The position numbers and the translations under genes were made by a program. A stretch of 64,000 nucleotides of DNA. Origin: Croceibacterium selenioxidans. Its GTDB lineage: Bacteria; Pseudomonadota; Alphaproteobacteria; Sphingomonadales; Sphingomonadaceae. Location of the stretch: NCBI RefSeq assembly GCF_018599195.1, contig NZ_JAHFVK010000001.1, positions 124,001-188,000 of the forward strand, in the 5' to 3' direction. Under the pieces are notes generated by a model that did no database searches, was not told where the DNA came from, and saw nothing but the letters and a program-made list of their open reading frames with translations. This document shows positions 33,512 through 42,729 of the stretch, piece after piece (the stretch's first letter is position 1; the number at the start of each line of letters is the position of its first letter).

Positions 33512-34915
33512 ATGCGCAGGATTCTGGCTTTCGTCGCGGCGAGCGCGATTGTGGCAGCGGTGCCGGCTCAAGCCCAGTCGGGGATGACCCCGGCCGAGCG
33601 GGCGGAGTTCGAAGCGCTCCGGCAGCGCCTGGCCGAGCTGGAGGCGCAAGTGGCCGCCCGGGCCCAGGCCGATGCGCAACAACAACAGCAGCAAGCCGCG
33701 CAGGCCGCGCAGGTTGCCGCAAGCAAGCCGGCCGATAGCGGGGGCATCGGCAGCGATCACAATCTCGAGCTCTACGGATTTGCCCAGGTCGACCTGATCC
33801 AGGATTTTGACCGCGTGAACCCCAGTTGGGATGCGACGCTGCGGCCCTCGAAGATCCCGACGGTCGATGGTCTCTATGGCAGTGACGGCCAGTTCATCGC
33901 CAGCGCGCGGCAATCGCGCCTCGGCGTGAAGGCCGATGGTATGATTGCCGGCAAGCCCTACGAGGCGAAGTTCGAATTCGATCTTTACGGCGTCGGAGTG
34001 GACGAGGGGCAGACTACGTTCCGCCTGCGGCATGCCTATGCCAAGTGGGGTCCAATCCTGGCGGGGCAGACCAACACGCTGTTCATGGATGGCGACATAT
34101 TCCCCAACGTGGTCGACTATTGGGGGCCAGCGGGAATGGTCTTCATCCGCAACCCGCAGATCGCTCTGACGCTGGTCGACGGGGGCGGGTGGACGGCGAA
34201 GATCGGACTTGAGCAGCCGAACAACGACGTCGACCCTGGGTCGATCAGGCTGGTGTCGCCCGAAGTCGCCGCCAACTTGCGCGGCACCGAGGAACTCCCC
34301 GATCTGACCGGCCAGGTCCGCTACGGCGGCGACTGGGGGCACGTCCAGCTCGCCGGCGTCTTGCGCAAGGTCGGCTATGACACGGTCGACACGCCCGACA
34401 ACGAACCTTCCGGCAGCGAGACCGGCTGGGGCCTGAACGCCACCACGGTGCTCAAGTTCGCGCCCGTGACCTTCCGTGGCGGCGTCGTCTATGGCGAGGG
34501 TATTGCCAGCTACATGAACGATGGCGGCATGGACCTGGCGCCCTCGGCTGAGCTTGGCCAGGTGACCCCAGGCGTCCCGCCGACGCCGGGCAACGGCCTG
34601 TTGCTTGAGGCCGACGCGGTCGAGCTGCTGGGCGTCACCGGCTACATCGAAATGCAGTGGACCGAGCAGCTAAGTTCGGCGCTCGGCTACAGCTTCACCG
34701 AAGTCGACAACACCAATTTCCAGGACCCGACGGCCTTCCACAAAGGCGAGTACGCCTCGGTCAACCTGTTGTGGCAGCCCGAAAGCCGGCTCCTGGCGGG
34801 CATCGAACTATTGTGGGGCCAGCGGACCGACAACGATGGCGCGCAAGGCGACGATCTGCGCCTGCAGACCAGCTTCAAGGCCTCGTTCTCAAGCAAGGAC
34901 ATCTGGGGCAACTGA
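33512..34915 (+). CDS. DcaP-like trimeric outer membrane porin
   Basis: 467 residues; ATG at 33512 follows AGGAGGGG by 9 bases. A signal peptide ending A-Q-A-Q is followed by a coiled-coil start (E-R-A-E-F-E-A-L-R-Q-R-L-A-E-L-E-A-Q-V) with a run of glutamines, then a beta barrel beginning L-E-L-Y-G-F-A-Q-V-D. This layout is that of DcaP porins, which take up dicarboxylates and related anions. A 214-bp gap before it probably holds its promoter. It heads a run of exported proteins up to 38.8 kb. Confidence 0.82.
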   Translation: MRRILAFVAASAIVAAVPAQAQSGMTPAERAEFEALRQRLAELEAQVAARAQADAQQQQQQAAQAAQVAASKPADSGGIGSDHNLELYGFAQVDLIQDFDRVNPSWDATLRPSKIPTVDGLYGSDGQFIASARQSRLGVKADGMIAGKPYEAKFEFDLYGVGVDEGQTTFRLRHAYAKWGPILAGQTNTLFMDGDIFPNVVDYWGPAGMVFIRNPQIALTLVDGGGWTAKIGLEQPNNDVDPGSIRLVSPEVAANLRGTEELPDLTGQVRYGGDWGHVQLAGVLRKVGYDTVDTPDNEPSGSETGWGLNATTVLKFAPVTFRGGVVYGEGIASYMNDGGMDLAPSAELGQVTPGVPPTPGNGLLLEADAVELLGVTGYIEMQWTEQLSSALGYSFTEVDNTNFQDPTAFHKGEYASVNLLWQPESRLLAGIELLWGQRTDNDGAQGDDLRLQTSFKASFSSKDIWGN

Positions 34916-34946
34916 CGGACACACTCGAGCGACAGGGAAGACAACG

Positions 34947-35996
34947 ATGGCCGATTTCGATCTTGATCGCCGCCAGCTGATGGGCGTGCTGGCGCTTGGA
35001 GCCGTGGCGGGGGCGGTGGGTCTTCCCGAGGTCGCATTTGCCCAGGGCCGTGGCTCAGGCCCGTCGTCGAGCGCGATCCAGGCGGCGCTCGACAACGCTT
35101 ATGGCAAGTACCGCGGCCTCAACGAAGGCAAGAACGCCGATTACATTCCGGCGCTGGCGGAGGTGCCCTCGAATTTCTTCGGCATCGCGATCGTGACGGG
35201 TGACGGCACGGTCTACCAGGCCGGAGATTCCAAGCAGGAGTTTTCGATCCAGTCGGTCTCCAAGCCGATCACCGCTGCGTTGGTGATGCAGGAGTCGGGC
35301 TCGAAGCTGATCGAAGACAGCGTCGGGGTCGACGCCACCGGCCAAGTGTTCAACTCGATCACTGCGGTCGAGCAGTATCGCGGCAAGGAGATGAACCCGC
35401 TGGTCAATCCGGGCGCCATCGCCACGGTCGGCAACGTCAAGGGCACCCCGGACGAGGTGTGGAACAAGATCATTGGTATCCATTCCGACATGGCCGGGCG
35501 CCAGCTTCAGGTAAACCAGCCGGTCTATCAATCCGAAGCGGCGACCAACCAGCGCAACCGGGCTATCGGGGCGCTGATGTCGGCCTATGAGCGGTTCCCG
35601 TCGGACCCGGCGGTGGCGGTCGATCTCTACACTCGGCAGTGCTCGATCAACGTCAACGCGGTGGACCTCGCCACGATGGCAGCGACCTTGGCCTTCGGCG
35701 GGCGCAACCCGGTGACCAAGAAGCAGGTGCTCGATCCGAGCATCGTGCCCGGGGTGCTCGCGATCATGGCGACAGCGGGCATGTACGACGACAGCGGCAA
35801 GTGGGCATTCCACACCGGCGGCGTGCCGGCCAAGAGCGGCGTGGGTGGCGGGATTCTGGCGGTCGTGCCCGGCAAGTTCGGCATAGGCACATTCGCGCCA
35901 CCGCTCGACGATGCGGGGAACAGCGTGCGCGGGCAGAAGGCGATCATCGACATCGTCAACGAGCTCAAGGCCAACCCCTACGCGCAGTTCGGTTGA
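34947..35996 (+). CDS. glsA: Tat-exported glutaminase
   Basis: 349 residues; AGGGAAG precedes the ATG. The glutaminase core is present: the S-x-x-K pair S103-V-S-K106 within F-S-I-Q-S-V-S-K-P, then E-M-N-P-L-V-N-P-G-A-I, N-Q-R-N-R-A-I, and G-G-V-P-A-K-S-G-V-G-G-G-I-L. It hydrolyses L-glutamine to glutamate and ammonia. Unusually, a twin-arginine signal D-R-R-Q-L-M-G-V with a hydrophobic core and A-F-A-Q cleavage precedes the domain, so the enzyme should fold in the cytoplasm and act in the periplasm. It lies between a porin and an exported amidohydrolase. Confidence 0.93.
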   Translation: MADFDLDRRQLMGVLALGAVAGAVGLPEVAFAQGRGSGPSSSAIQAALDNAYGKYRGLNEGKNADYIPALAEVPSNFFGIAIVTGDGTVYQAGDSKQEFSIQSVSKPITAALVMQESGSKLIEDSVGVDATGQVFNSITAVEQYRGKEMNPLVNPGAIATVGNVKGTPDEVWNKIIGIHSDMAGRQLQVNQPVYQSEAATNQRNRAIGALMSAYERFPSDPAVAVDLYTRQCSINVNAVDLATMAATLAFGGRNPVTKKQVLDPSIVPGVLAIMATAGMYDDSGKWAFHTGGVPAKSGVGGGILAVVPGKFGIGTFAPPLDDAGNSVRGQKAIIDIVNELKANPYAQFG

Positions 35997-36009
35997 ACGG
36001 AAGCGGAGC

Positions 36010-37107
36010 GTGCGCAGGGTCGCAGCACTGGCCGCACTCGGGGCTGCGCTTCTCAGCACGCCCTCGCACGCGCAGGACAGTGGGGGTTACCTTTACAGTG
36101 ACTCCCACTTCCATCTGACCAACTACATTCAACGGGGGCTGACGGCGGCCCAATACGTCCAGATGATGGGGAATACCGTCAAGCGCTCGACGCTGTTCGG
36201 GATCCCGCTGCAGCAGATCTGGTACCACCCGAACTCGGGCGATTTCGCGCCCACTTATTACCTGCAGTCGGACGCTTCGCTTTACTACTACAGCTTTACC
36301 GACGCGGTAATCGCGACCGAATACCTCGCGCTGCCGCCAGACCAGCGCGCGCGGCTCGACCCGATGATCACCGGGTTCAATCCGGCCGACATGTACGCCC
36401 CCGACCACATCCGCCGCGTGCTGACCATCTACCCCGGCGTGTTCACCGGGATCGGCGAATTCAGCGTGCACAAGGAATTCGTCTCGAGCAAAGTCGCGGG
36501 CGAGACGGCCTCGCTGCTCAACCCGGCGCTCGACAAGATACTCGACTTTGCGGGTGAGGTTGGGCTCGTCGTGATCCTCCATTGCGACATCGATGTGCCG
36601 TTCGCCAAGGGCAACGCGTTGCCGATCTACTATACCCAGATGCGCGAACTGCTGCTGCGCCATCCCCAGACGACCATCATCTGGGCGCATACGGGACTGG
36701 GGCGCGTCGTCTCGCCCGAGCCGGTGCAGGATCCAGGACCCAACGGCGAACGACCCCCTAATCACCTCGAACTGGTCGACCAGCTCTTGGCCGACCCGCA
36801 GCTTTCGCATGTCTACTTCGACATCAGCTGGGATGAGGTCGCCAAGTACGCCGTGACCTCTCCCGAGACGATGCGGCGGACCGCGCAGTTGTTCGACAAG
36901 TACCCGGACCGGTTCCTGTTCGGCACCGACAATGTGGCCCCGGCCAACATCGAGGCGAACTTGCGGGTGTTCCATTTGTGGGACGGGATTTTCGGTCAGG
37001 TTCGGCCCGAAACCCGACAGGCGATCACTCTGGGAAACTACGAGCGCCTGTTCGACGCGGGGCGGGCGAAAGTTCGAGCGTGGGAACAAGCCAATGTGCC
37101 CGGCTGA
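36010..37107 (+). CDS. Exported metal-dependent amidohydrolase (amidohydrolase 2)
   Basis: 365 residues from the GTG at 36010, giving a good signal peptide ending S-H-A-Q; a start inside the previous gene would give a poor one. Metal-binding features are D-S-H-F-H-L (H-x-H), I-L-H-C-D-I-D, W-A-H-T-G-L-G and the final F-G-T-D-N. Such TIM-barrel enzymes hydrolyse or decarboxylate small organic acids and lactones. The substrate is unknown. Gap to the glutaminase stop is 13 bp, so they are co-transcribed. Confidence 0.82.
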   Translation: MRRVAALAALGAALLSTPSHAQDSGGYLYSDSHFHLTNYIQRGLTAAQYVQMMGNTVKRSTLFGIPLQQIWYHPNSGDFAPTYYLQSDASLYYYSFTDAVIATEYLALPPDQRARLDPMITGFNPADMYAPDHIRRVLTIYPGVFTGIGEFSVHKEFVSSKVAGETASLLNPALDKILDFAGEVGLVVILHCDIDVPFAKGNALPIYYTQMRELLLRHPQTTIIWAHTGLGRVVSPEPVQDPGPNGERPPNHLELVDQLLADPQLSHVYFDISWDEVAKYAVTSPETMRRTAQLFDKYPDRFLFGTDNVAPANIEANLRVFHLWDGIFGQVRPETRQAITLGNYERLFDAGRAKVRAWEQANVPG

Positions 37108-37206
37108 CCTCCTCAGGGTAAATACCGGCTCTATTGAGAGAAAACCCGAGTGAACGGCTCCTGCGGAAGCATAGGTTGGACAAAGCGCACTGGCCGCGGA
37201 GGGAAA

Positions 37207-38844
37207 ATGTCCAACAACGGACGAGGGTTGCGACTGGCCTGGTTGAAGGGATCCCTGTCCCTCGCCGCCTTGGTCTTTCCTTGGGCAACGCAAGCGCAGG
37301 AAACGGCCATGTCTCCCGAGGACCGCGCCGCGATCCAGGCCGAGCTGCGCGAGCTGCAGCAATCCAGGCGAGAGTTCGATGCGCGCATCGAAGCCCTGGA
37401 AAGGCGGCTGGGAATGGAGGAGGCTGCGGAACCCGAAGCAGCGGCCGCGATCCCTGTGCAGCCAGCCGCGCGTCAGCCGGAGACCGCCACGGTTTCAGGC
37501 CAACCCGTAAGTCCTGCGGTGACCGCTTCGAGCGACGGGAAAGACTACGAGACCACATTCAGCACACCGGATCTGGCTGAAGCCCCGATTGCCGATCCTG
37601 CGCCACCGCCGACCGCTGTGGCGGTATCCGGAGAAGACCCCTCTTTTGGCGGCCGCTACATTCCCGGCCGAGGTTTCGTCTTGGTCCGAGGAGACGAAGG
37701 CGAGCTGGGCGCCGGTGTCTTCGCCTATGCCCGGTACCTCAACCAGGAAAACCTCAACCCAACCTACGTCGACGCGTTCGGCCGGACCAAGGAGCTGGCG
37801 GACATCCGCGAGGACATCCAGTTCCAGAAGCTCAGCTGGAACTTCAAGGGTTGGTTGTTCGACCCCGACTTCCGCTACTACTTCTTCTTCTGGACCTCGA
37901 ACCCGCAAATGGGCGAGGGCGCACAGGTCGTCCTGGGTGGATACTTCCAGTACCACTTCAACGATGCGTTGACGGTTACCGCAGGCGTGATGCCGCTGCC
38001 CACCACCCGTTCGACCAACTACACTTTCCCGAACTGGTTGCGGAACGACAACCGGGTCATGGCGGACGAGTTTTTCCGCGGGTCCTACTCAACCGGGATC
38101 GACGCTCAGGGCGAGATCGCGCGCGGACTTCGCTACCGCGTCGCGCTGGCCAACAATCTCGCCCAGTTGGGCGTGAGCTCGCAGGAGCTCGACGCGGGGT
38201 TCAACACCCTGTCGGGCGCTTTGTGGTGGATGCCCACCACCGGTGAATTCGGCCCTTCGGCAGGCATGGGTGACTTCGAAGAGCACCAGCAAGTCGCTAC
38301 CCTCGTCGGCGTCCACTTCACGCGCAGCCGGGAGGACGCTCAAGGGCAGCCTGACCTCGACGACTTCGAGAACAGCCAGATCCGCCTGTCGGACGGCACT
38401 CTGCTGTTCAGCCCCGATCCCTTCAACACCGGGGGCCACATCGAGAAGGCGACCTACCAGATGCTCGCCCTCAACGCGGGCGTGAAGTTCAAGGGATTCC
38501 ACTTCGAAGGCGAATATTACTTCCGTTGGGTGGATGACTTCGTCACGGTCGGGCCGATCCCGGTGACCGAGCTCTACGATACCGGCTTCTCGCTCCAGGC
38601 CTCCGCCATGGCGATCTCGAAGGTACTCCAGCCCTATGTCACCTATTCCAAGATCTTCGGCGAGTACGGCGACCCGTGGGAGCTGGCGCTTGGCGCCAAT
38701 ATCTATCCGTTCAACCGGAAGGAAACCCGGTTCAACATCCAGGCGCTGAAGCTCAACGGCTCCCCCGTGGGCGGTTCCTCGCTGCCGTCGCAAGTCGGCG
38801 GGACGGGGTGGGTGTTCTCAGGCGACTGGATCGTGAACTTCTGA
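37207..38844 (+). CDS. Porin, OprO/OprP-like with coiled-coil N-terminus
   Basis: 545 residues; the ATG has GGAGGG 4 bases upstream. A signal peptide ends at T-Q-A-Q-E and is followed by a coiled-coil stretch (A-A-I-Q-A-E-L-R-E-L-Q-Q-S-R-R-E-F-D) and a low-complexity alanine/proline linker to about residue 150. The C-terminal barrel has many alternating aromatic strands (F-R-Y-Y-F-F-F-W-T, V-L-G-G-Y-F-Q-Y-H-F) and ends in F (D-W-I-V-N-F). The solute is not evident; family members pass phosphate or other anions. It closes the exported-protein run. Confidence 0.75.
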   Translation: MSNNGRGLRLAWLKGSLSLAALVFPWATQAQETAMSPEDRAAIQAELRELQQSRREFDARIEALERRLGMEEAAEPEAAAAIPVQPAARQPETATVSGQPVSPAVTASSDGKDYETTFSTPDLAEAPIADPAPPPTAVAVSGEDPSFGGRYIPGRGFVLVRGDEGELGAGVFAYARYLNQENLNPTYVDAFGRTKELADIREDIQFQKLSWNFKGWLFDPDFRYYFFFWTSNPQMGEGAQVVLGGYFQYHFNDALTVTAGVMPLPTTRSTNYTFPNWLRNDNRVMADEFFRGSYSTGIDAQGEIARGLRYRVALANNLAQLGVSSQELDAGFNTLSGALWWMPTTGEFGPSAGMGDFEEHQQVATLVGVHFTRSREDAQGQPDLDDFENSQIRLSDGTLLFSPDPFNTGGHIEKATYQMLALNAGVKFKGFHFEGEYYFRWVDDFVTVGPIPVTELYDTGFSLQASAMAISKVLQPYVTYSKIFGEYGDPWELALGANIYPFNRKETRFNIQALKLNGSPVGGSSLPSQVGGTGWVFSGDWIVNF

Positions 38845-39076
38845 CTTCTCGCTCCATCTTGCACCGATAGAAGAATTCCTTGTCGCAGTTGCGAAACGGG
38901 CTGCCCTTTGAGTCTTGCCAGGGACACATTTCTCAATCAAATCGGTAGAGAAAGCTACCCGACACCGGATGCTGCTCCTCTGAATTGGCGGGTGGTATGG
39001 TGGCGCGAACACAGAAAGTGCGTGGAGTCAGCGGCTTGAATGTCCGTCGCGCCCCCTTCATCAAGGCGGGCACCCT

Positions 39077-40114
39077 ATGAACTTCCAGCAACTCCGATAC
39101 ATTCGCGCTGCGGTTCAGAACGATCTCAACCTGACCAAGGTTGCCGACGGGCTCTTCACATCGCAGTCGGGCGTCAGCAAACAGATCAAGGAGCTCGAGG
39201 CCGAACTCGGGATAGAGATTTTCGTCCGCCGGGGCAAACGCCTGGTCGGTCTGACGGAGGCGGGGCACAGCGCGGCCGAAGTGATCGACCGCCTGCTGCA
39301 GGAGGCCGAGAACCTCAAGCGCCTGTCCCAGCAGTTCGTGCAGGCCGATAAGGGCCGCCTGACGATCGCGACGACGCACAACCAGGCCAACTATGTGCTG
39401 CCGCAAGTGCTTGTCCGCTTCAGCCGGGAATTCCCCGATGTCGAAGTGGAGCTGCGGCAGGGCAGCCCAAGCGCGGTGGTCGATATGCTGCTGCGGGGAG
39501 AAGCCGACATCGGCGTGGCGACCGAAGCGGTCGATGGCGAGTTGGGCCTCCAGACCTTCCCCTGCTTCACCTGGGAGCACGTGGCCATCGTCCCGCACGA
39601 GCATCCGCTGGCGCGGGTCAAAGCGCCCACATTGGCCGATCTCGTGCGCTACCCGATCGTCACCTACACGCCGGAATTCACCGGTCGCTCCAACATCGAC
39701 GCGGCTTTCGCCAGCGCAGGGCTACAGCCCGACTTTCATCTCTCCGCCGTCGATGCGGACGTGATCAAGACCTACGTCAAGCTCGGCATGGGGGTGGGGA
39801 TCGTGGCGCAGATGGCGATCGAGAACGGGCCGGACGACGCCTTCGCGACTGTCGCGGGGTCCAACAAGTTCTTCAAGGCGTCGAGCACCAAGATCGCCAT
39901 TCCCCATGGCGCTCTGCTGCGAAACTACACCGGTCGCCTGATCGAACTGCTGGCCCCGCACCTGGACGCGCGAACGTTGAAGGACTCCCGCAGGCACACG
40001 ACGGTTCACCAGCCGGATATCCTGCGGTCCTTTGTCGACAGACACGACCTGCGCTTCGGCGCTGGGCCGCGTCCGATCCTGAAGAGCGCCATTTCCGGAG
40101 CCAATCCCGCATGA
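39077..40114 (+). CDS. CysB-like LysR family transcriptional regulator
   Basis: 345 residues. The LysR helix-turn-helix is at the N-terminus (M-N-F-Q-Q-L-R-Y-I-R, S-Q-S-G-V-S-K-Q-I-K-E-L-E), and the co-inducer domain has CysB/Cbl signatures T-T-H-N-Q-A-N-Y-V-L-P, P-E-F-T-G-R-S-N-I-D-A-A-F and G-M-G-V-G-I-V. CysB proteins sense O- or N-acetylserine and sulfate state and turn on sulfur acquisition. It is cotranscribed with the sulfite dehydrogenase genes (4-bp overlap), so it probably controls sulfite or organosulfur oxidation here. Confidence 0.93.
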   Translation: MNFQQLRYIRAAVQNDLNLTKVADGLFTSQSGVSKQIKELEAELGIEIFVRRGKRLVGLTEAGHSAAEVIDRLLQEAENLKRLSQQFVQADKGRLTIATTHNQANYVLPQVLVRFSREFPDVEVELRQGSPSAVVDMLLRGEADIGVATEAVDGELGLQTFPCFTWEHVAIVPHEHPLARVKAPTLADLVRYPIVTYTPEFTGRSNIDAAFASAGLQPDFHLSAVDADVIKTYVKLGMGVGIVAQMAIENGPDDAFATVAGSNKFFKASSTKIAIPHGALLRNYTGRLIELLAPHLDARTLKDSRRHTTVHQPDILRSFVDRHDLRFGAGPRPILKSAISGANPA

Positions 40115-41307
40115 CATTCGTACAACGGCGGGGCTTCCTCGTCGGGGCAGCCGCATCCGTGCTGTCCGCCCGCGCCCTTGCTCAGGAGCGCATCGTCCAA
40201 CCCTTCGCGAACGGCGAGCGGCCCCTGGTCCAGCTCCCACAGAAGCGGCCGCTGATCGGGCTGACAGCCCGTCCGCCCCAGCTGGAGACCCCATTCGAGG
40301 TCTTCAACGAAGGAGTGCTGACGCCGAACGATGCCTTCTTCGTCCGCTATCACCTCTCCGGTCTGCCCAGCACCATCGACCCAGCGACGTTTCGGCTGAC
40401 GATCGGTGGGCTGGTCGACACGCCGCTAACCCTGTCGTTGGCAGACCTCAAGACGGGCTTTCCCGTCCAGGAGATCGTCGCGGTCAACCAATGCTCGGGC
40501 AACAGCCGCGGCTTCTTCGAACCGCGCGTAGGCGGCGGGCAGCTCGGGAATGGCGCGATGGGCAACGCCCGTTGGACCGGAGTGCCGCTCAAGGCGCTGC
40601 TCGATCGTGCAGGTGTCAAAGCCGGGGCGGGGCAAGTGACCTTCAACGGCCTCGACAAGCCGCCGCTCGATACGATCCCCGACTTCGTGAAGGCGCTGGA
40701 CCTTGATCACGCGCGCGATGGCGAGGTGCTGGTCGCCTTTGCCATGAACGGCGCCGACTTGCCGTTCCTCAACGGCTTTCCGCTACGGCTGGTCGTGCCG
40801 GGCTATTACGGGACCTACTGGATCAAGCACCTCAGTGAGATCAACGTCGTAGAAGGCGTATTTGACGGTTACTGGATGAAGACCGCCTATCGCGTGCCCG
40901 ACAACGACTGCAATTGCGTCGAACCGGGAGGCAAGCCTGACAAGACCCGGCCGATCAGCCGCCTCAACGTCCGCTCGTTCGTCACCAGCCACTGCGACGG
41001 CCAGGTCGTGCCGGAGACGGGGAGCACCGAATTGCGGGGCATCGCCTTCAGCGGAGGCGAGGGTGTCGCGCGAGTGCTGGTGTCGACCGATGACGGCGGG
41101 ACTTGGCAGGAAGCCCGGCTTGGCGAGGATCTGGGCCGCTACTCGTTCCGCGAGTGGCGCTTGGGGTCGAAGCTTGGCAAGGGCCGTCATCCGATCAAGG
41201 TGCGGGCATTCAGCCAGAGCGGTGCCACTCAACCGCTCGACCCATTGTGGCAGCCGGCCGGCTACATGCGCAATGTGGCCGAGACCTTGACCCTGGAGGT
41301 CGCATGA
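40111..41307 (+). CDS. sorA: Sulfite dehydrogenase molybdoprotein subunit SorA
   Basis: 398 residues of the sulfite oxidase family. A twin-arginine signal (Q-R-R-G-F-L-V-G) sends it folded to the periplasm. The molybdenum-binding cysteine is C128 in V-N-Q-C-S-G-N-S-R-G, and the dimerisation domain is at the C-terminus (from about residue 290). It oxidises sulfite to sulfate and passes electrons to the cytochrome encoded next (4-bp overlap). A nitrate-reductase or YedY-type molybdoprotein is less likely because of the clear partner cytochrome and complete sulfite oxidase fold. Confidence 0.92.
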   Translation: MTFVQRRGFLVGAAASVLSARALAQERIVQPFANGERPLVQLPQKRPLIGLTARPPQLETPFEVFNEGVLTPNDAFFVRYHLSGLPSTIDPATFRLTIGGLVDTPLTLSLADLKTGFPVQEIVAVNQCSGNSRGFFEPRVGGGQLGNGAMGNARWTGVPLKALLDRAGVKAGAGQVTFNGLDKPPLDTIPDFVKALDLDHARDGEVLVAFAMNGADLPFLNGFPLRLVVPGYYGTYWIKHLSEINVVEGVFDGYWMKTAYRVPDNDCNCVEPGGKPDKTRPISRLNVRSFVTSHCDGQVVPETGSTELRGIAFSGGEGVARVLVSTDDGGTWQEARLGEDLGRYSFREWRLGSKLGKGRHPIKVRAFSQSGATQPLDPLWQPAGYMRNVAETLTLEVA

Positions 41308-41615
41308 TCCGTCCCCTCGCCATCCTGCTCGGGGCCGGCACCTTCGTTCTGAGCATCGCCACGGCCGCCCAGCCGGTGACGTTCGATTTTCCGATCGGCG
41401 ACACCCCGACAGAACTTGCCGACGCAGATGCTGAGGTCGTGGTGAACCATTGTTCGAGTTGCCATTCGCTCGACTACATCACCACCCAGCCGCGCGGCAA
41501 AGGGGCTCAGTTCTGGAAGGACGCGGTGACCAAGATGGTCAACGTTTACAAGGCCCCCCTGACGCCTGAAGAGGCCGACGCCGTCGCTGCGGCTCTGGCT
41601 CTCAAGTTCGGGTAA
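41304..41615 (+). CDS. sorB: Sulfite dehydrogenase cytochrome c subunit SorB
   Basis: 103 residues, with signal peptide to about residue 22, a single haem c motif C50-S-S-C53-H54 and a probable axial methionine M78 in V-T-K-M-V. Its size and overlap with sorA match SorB of the heterodimeric periplasmic sulfite dehydrogenase. It carries electrons from the molybdoprotein to the respiratory chain. Confidence 0.92.
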   Translation: MIRPLAILLGAGTFVLSIATAAQPVTFDFPIGDTPTELADADAEVVVNHCSSCHSLDYITTQPRGKGAQFWKDAVTKMVNVYKAPLTPEEADAVAAALALKFG

Positions 41616-41645
41616 AAGAACCACCTCACCACCGGCAAAAGAAGA

Positions 41646-41673
41646 GCGGGACTCCGTGGTATCGGAGCCCCGC
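41646..41673. terminator. Bidirectional hairpin terminator
   Basis: GCGGG-A-CTCCG (41646-41656) pairs with CGGAG-C-CCCGC (41663-41673), a stem of 10 pairs with one A-C mismatch and a 6-base loop. It lies between the convergent sorB and secreted-protein genes. Confidence 0.72.
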
Positions 41674-41748
41674 CCAAGTTCGAATCCGGCTGGGAGAGAG
41701 GATGCCTTGAGGAAACTCAGGCGGGCCGGATCCGGGGAAATCCTGGCG

Positions 41749-42729
41749 TCAGCGGGCGATCACTGACCCTTCGAACGGAACGCCCACGGCGCCACCACCG
41801 AAGGGACCGTTGTTCTCGACACAGATCCGCTCGTGATGCTCGTAGCGCGGTGTGCCGCCGGCGATGTTCACCGGCTGGACGTCGAAGTGCCAGCCATCGG
41901 GCTCGTCCGCGTCGGTGTAGCGGCGGGCGGGGATGGTTGCCGTCCAGGGACGGGTGTAGACCGTGGGATCGGTGAACGTCGCGACGTAGTTGAAGCGCTT
42001 GCCGTCGGCATCGAAGATATAGCGTTCCTCGACCGTGCCGTTCTCGCTCATGAAGTCGCCGTAGCGTCCGAACAGCGCCTTGCCGTTGTTGTTGCGCACA
42101 CTGACGACCAGGGTGTTGCCTTCCCAGTGGCCGCGGGAGTCCCCATTCCACAGCTTGATCTTGTCGGAGAGAGGGGCGCCGTCTTCAAGGCGGATGATCC
42201 GGTTGCCGGAATCGAACAGCAGCACGACGTAGCCCGGATACTGCCGGAGCTCATAACCGTGCCACATGAACGATTTGGGGACGCCAGCCGGAGCACAGCG
42301 GGCGAGGGGCTCGATGTATTGCGGCTCGGTCGGGTTGGGAAAGTTGTGTGCGAAATCCGCCTGCAGCGCCCGGGCTTCGGGACGGTAGGGGATCTCGCCG
42401 TCCGCAGGATCCGACACGCGGCTGGGCGCCCGCTGATCGCGCGGCAGCTTTGCCGTGCCGGAGGGCTCTCCGGGAGGTCCCGCCTGCGGGTCGGTGAAAT
42501 TGCTGTGGTTCGAGATCGTGTTCGACCAGAACCCCTGCACGTCCGGCTGCCCGTCAGCCAGCCTTGGTCCGGTCCACTCGCCAGAGGCGATCGGAATGAC
42601 TTCCTTGCTCCAGCGAATCCCCGGCGCGGTCGGCTGGGGAGCCGGGGCGGGGGTCTGCTGGGCGAGAGCGATTTGGGGCAGCGCGCCGACCGTCAGCAGG
42701 AGCGCGGCGGTCAAGATCCGACGAGCCAT
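41749..42729 (-). CDS. Secreted W-E-G-x-T-L-V-V motif protein (long form)
   Basis: 326 residues. A signal peptide ends A-L-A-Q-Q, then a proline-rich stretch, then the family core G-D-S-R-G-H-W-E-G-N-T-L-V-V with V-E-E-R-Y-I-F-D, T-D-P-T-V-Y-T-R-P-W-T and H-E-R-I-C-V-E-N. It shares that core with the next gene upstream in the operon and with 22964-23689. No active site is recognised. The ATG shares its first base with the stop of the preceding gene (TAATG), so they are translationally coupled. Probably periplasmic or outer-membrane associated. Confidence 0.82.
   Translation of the reverse strand: MARRILTAALLLTVGALPQIALAQQTPAPAPQPTAPGIRWSKEVIPIASGEWTGPRLADGQPDVQGFWSNTISNHSNFTDPQAGPPGEPSGTAKLPRDQRAPSRVSDPADGEIPYRPEARALQADFAHNFPNPTEPQYIEPLARCAPAGVPKSFMWHGYELRQYPGYVVLLFDSGNRIIRLEDGAPLSDKIKLWNGDSRGHWEGNTLVVSVRNNNGKALFGRYGDFMSENGTVEERYIFDADGKRFNYVATFTDPTVYTRPWTATIPARRYTDADEPDGWHFDVQPVNIAGGTPRYEHHERICVENNGPFGGGAVGVPFEGSVIAR

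Noticed and set aside
40111-41615. SorAB as a YedYZ-type (MsrPQ) pair
   Set aside because: The partner is a soluble haem c protein, not a membrane haem b protein, and the molybdoprotein has the full sulfite oxidase length.
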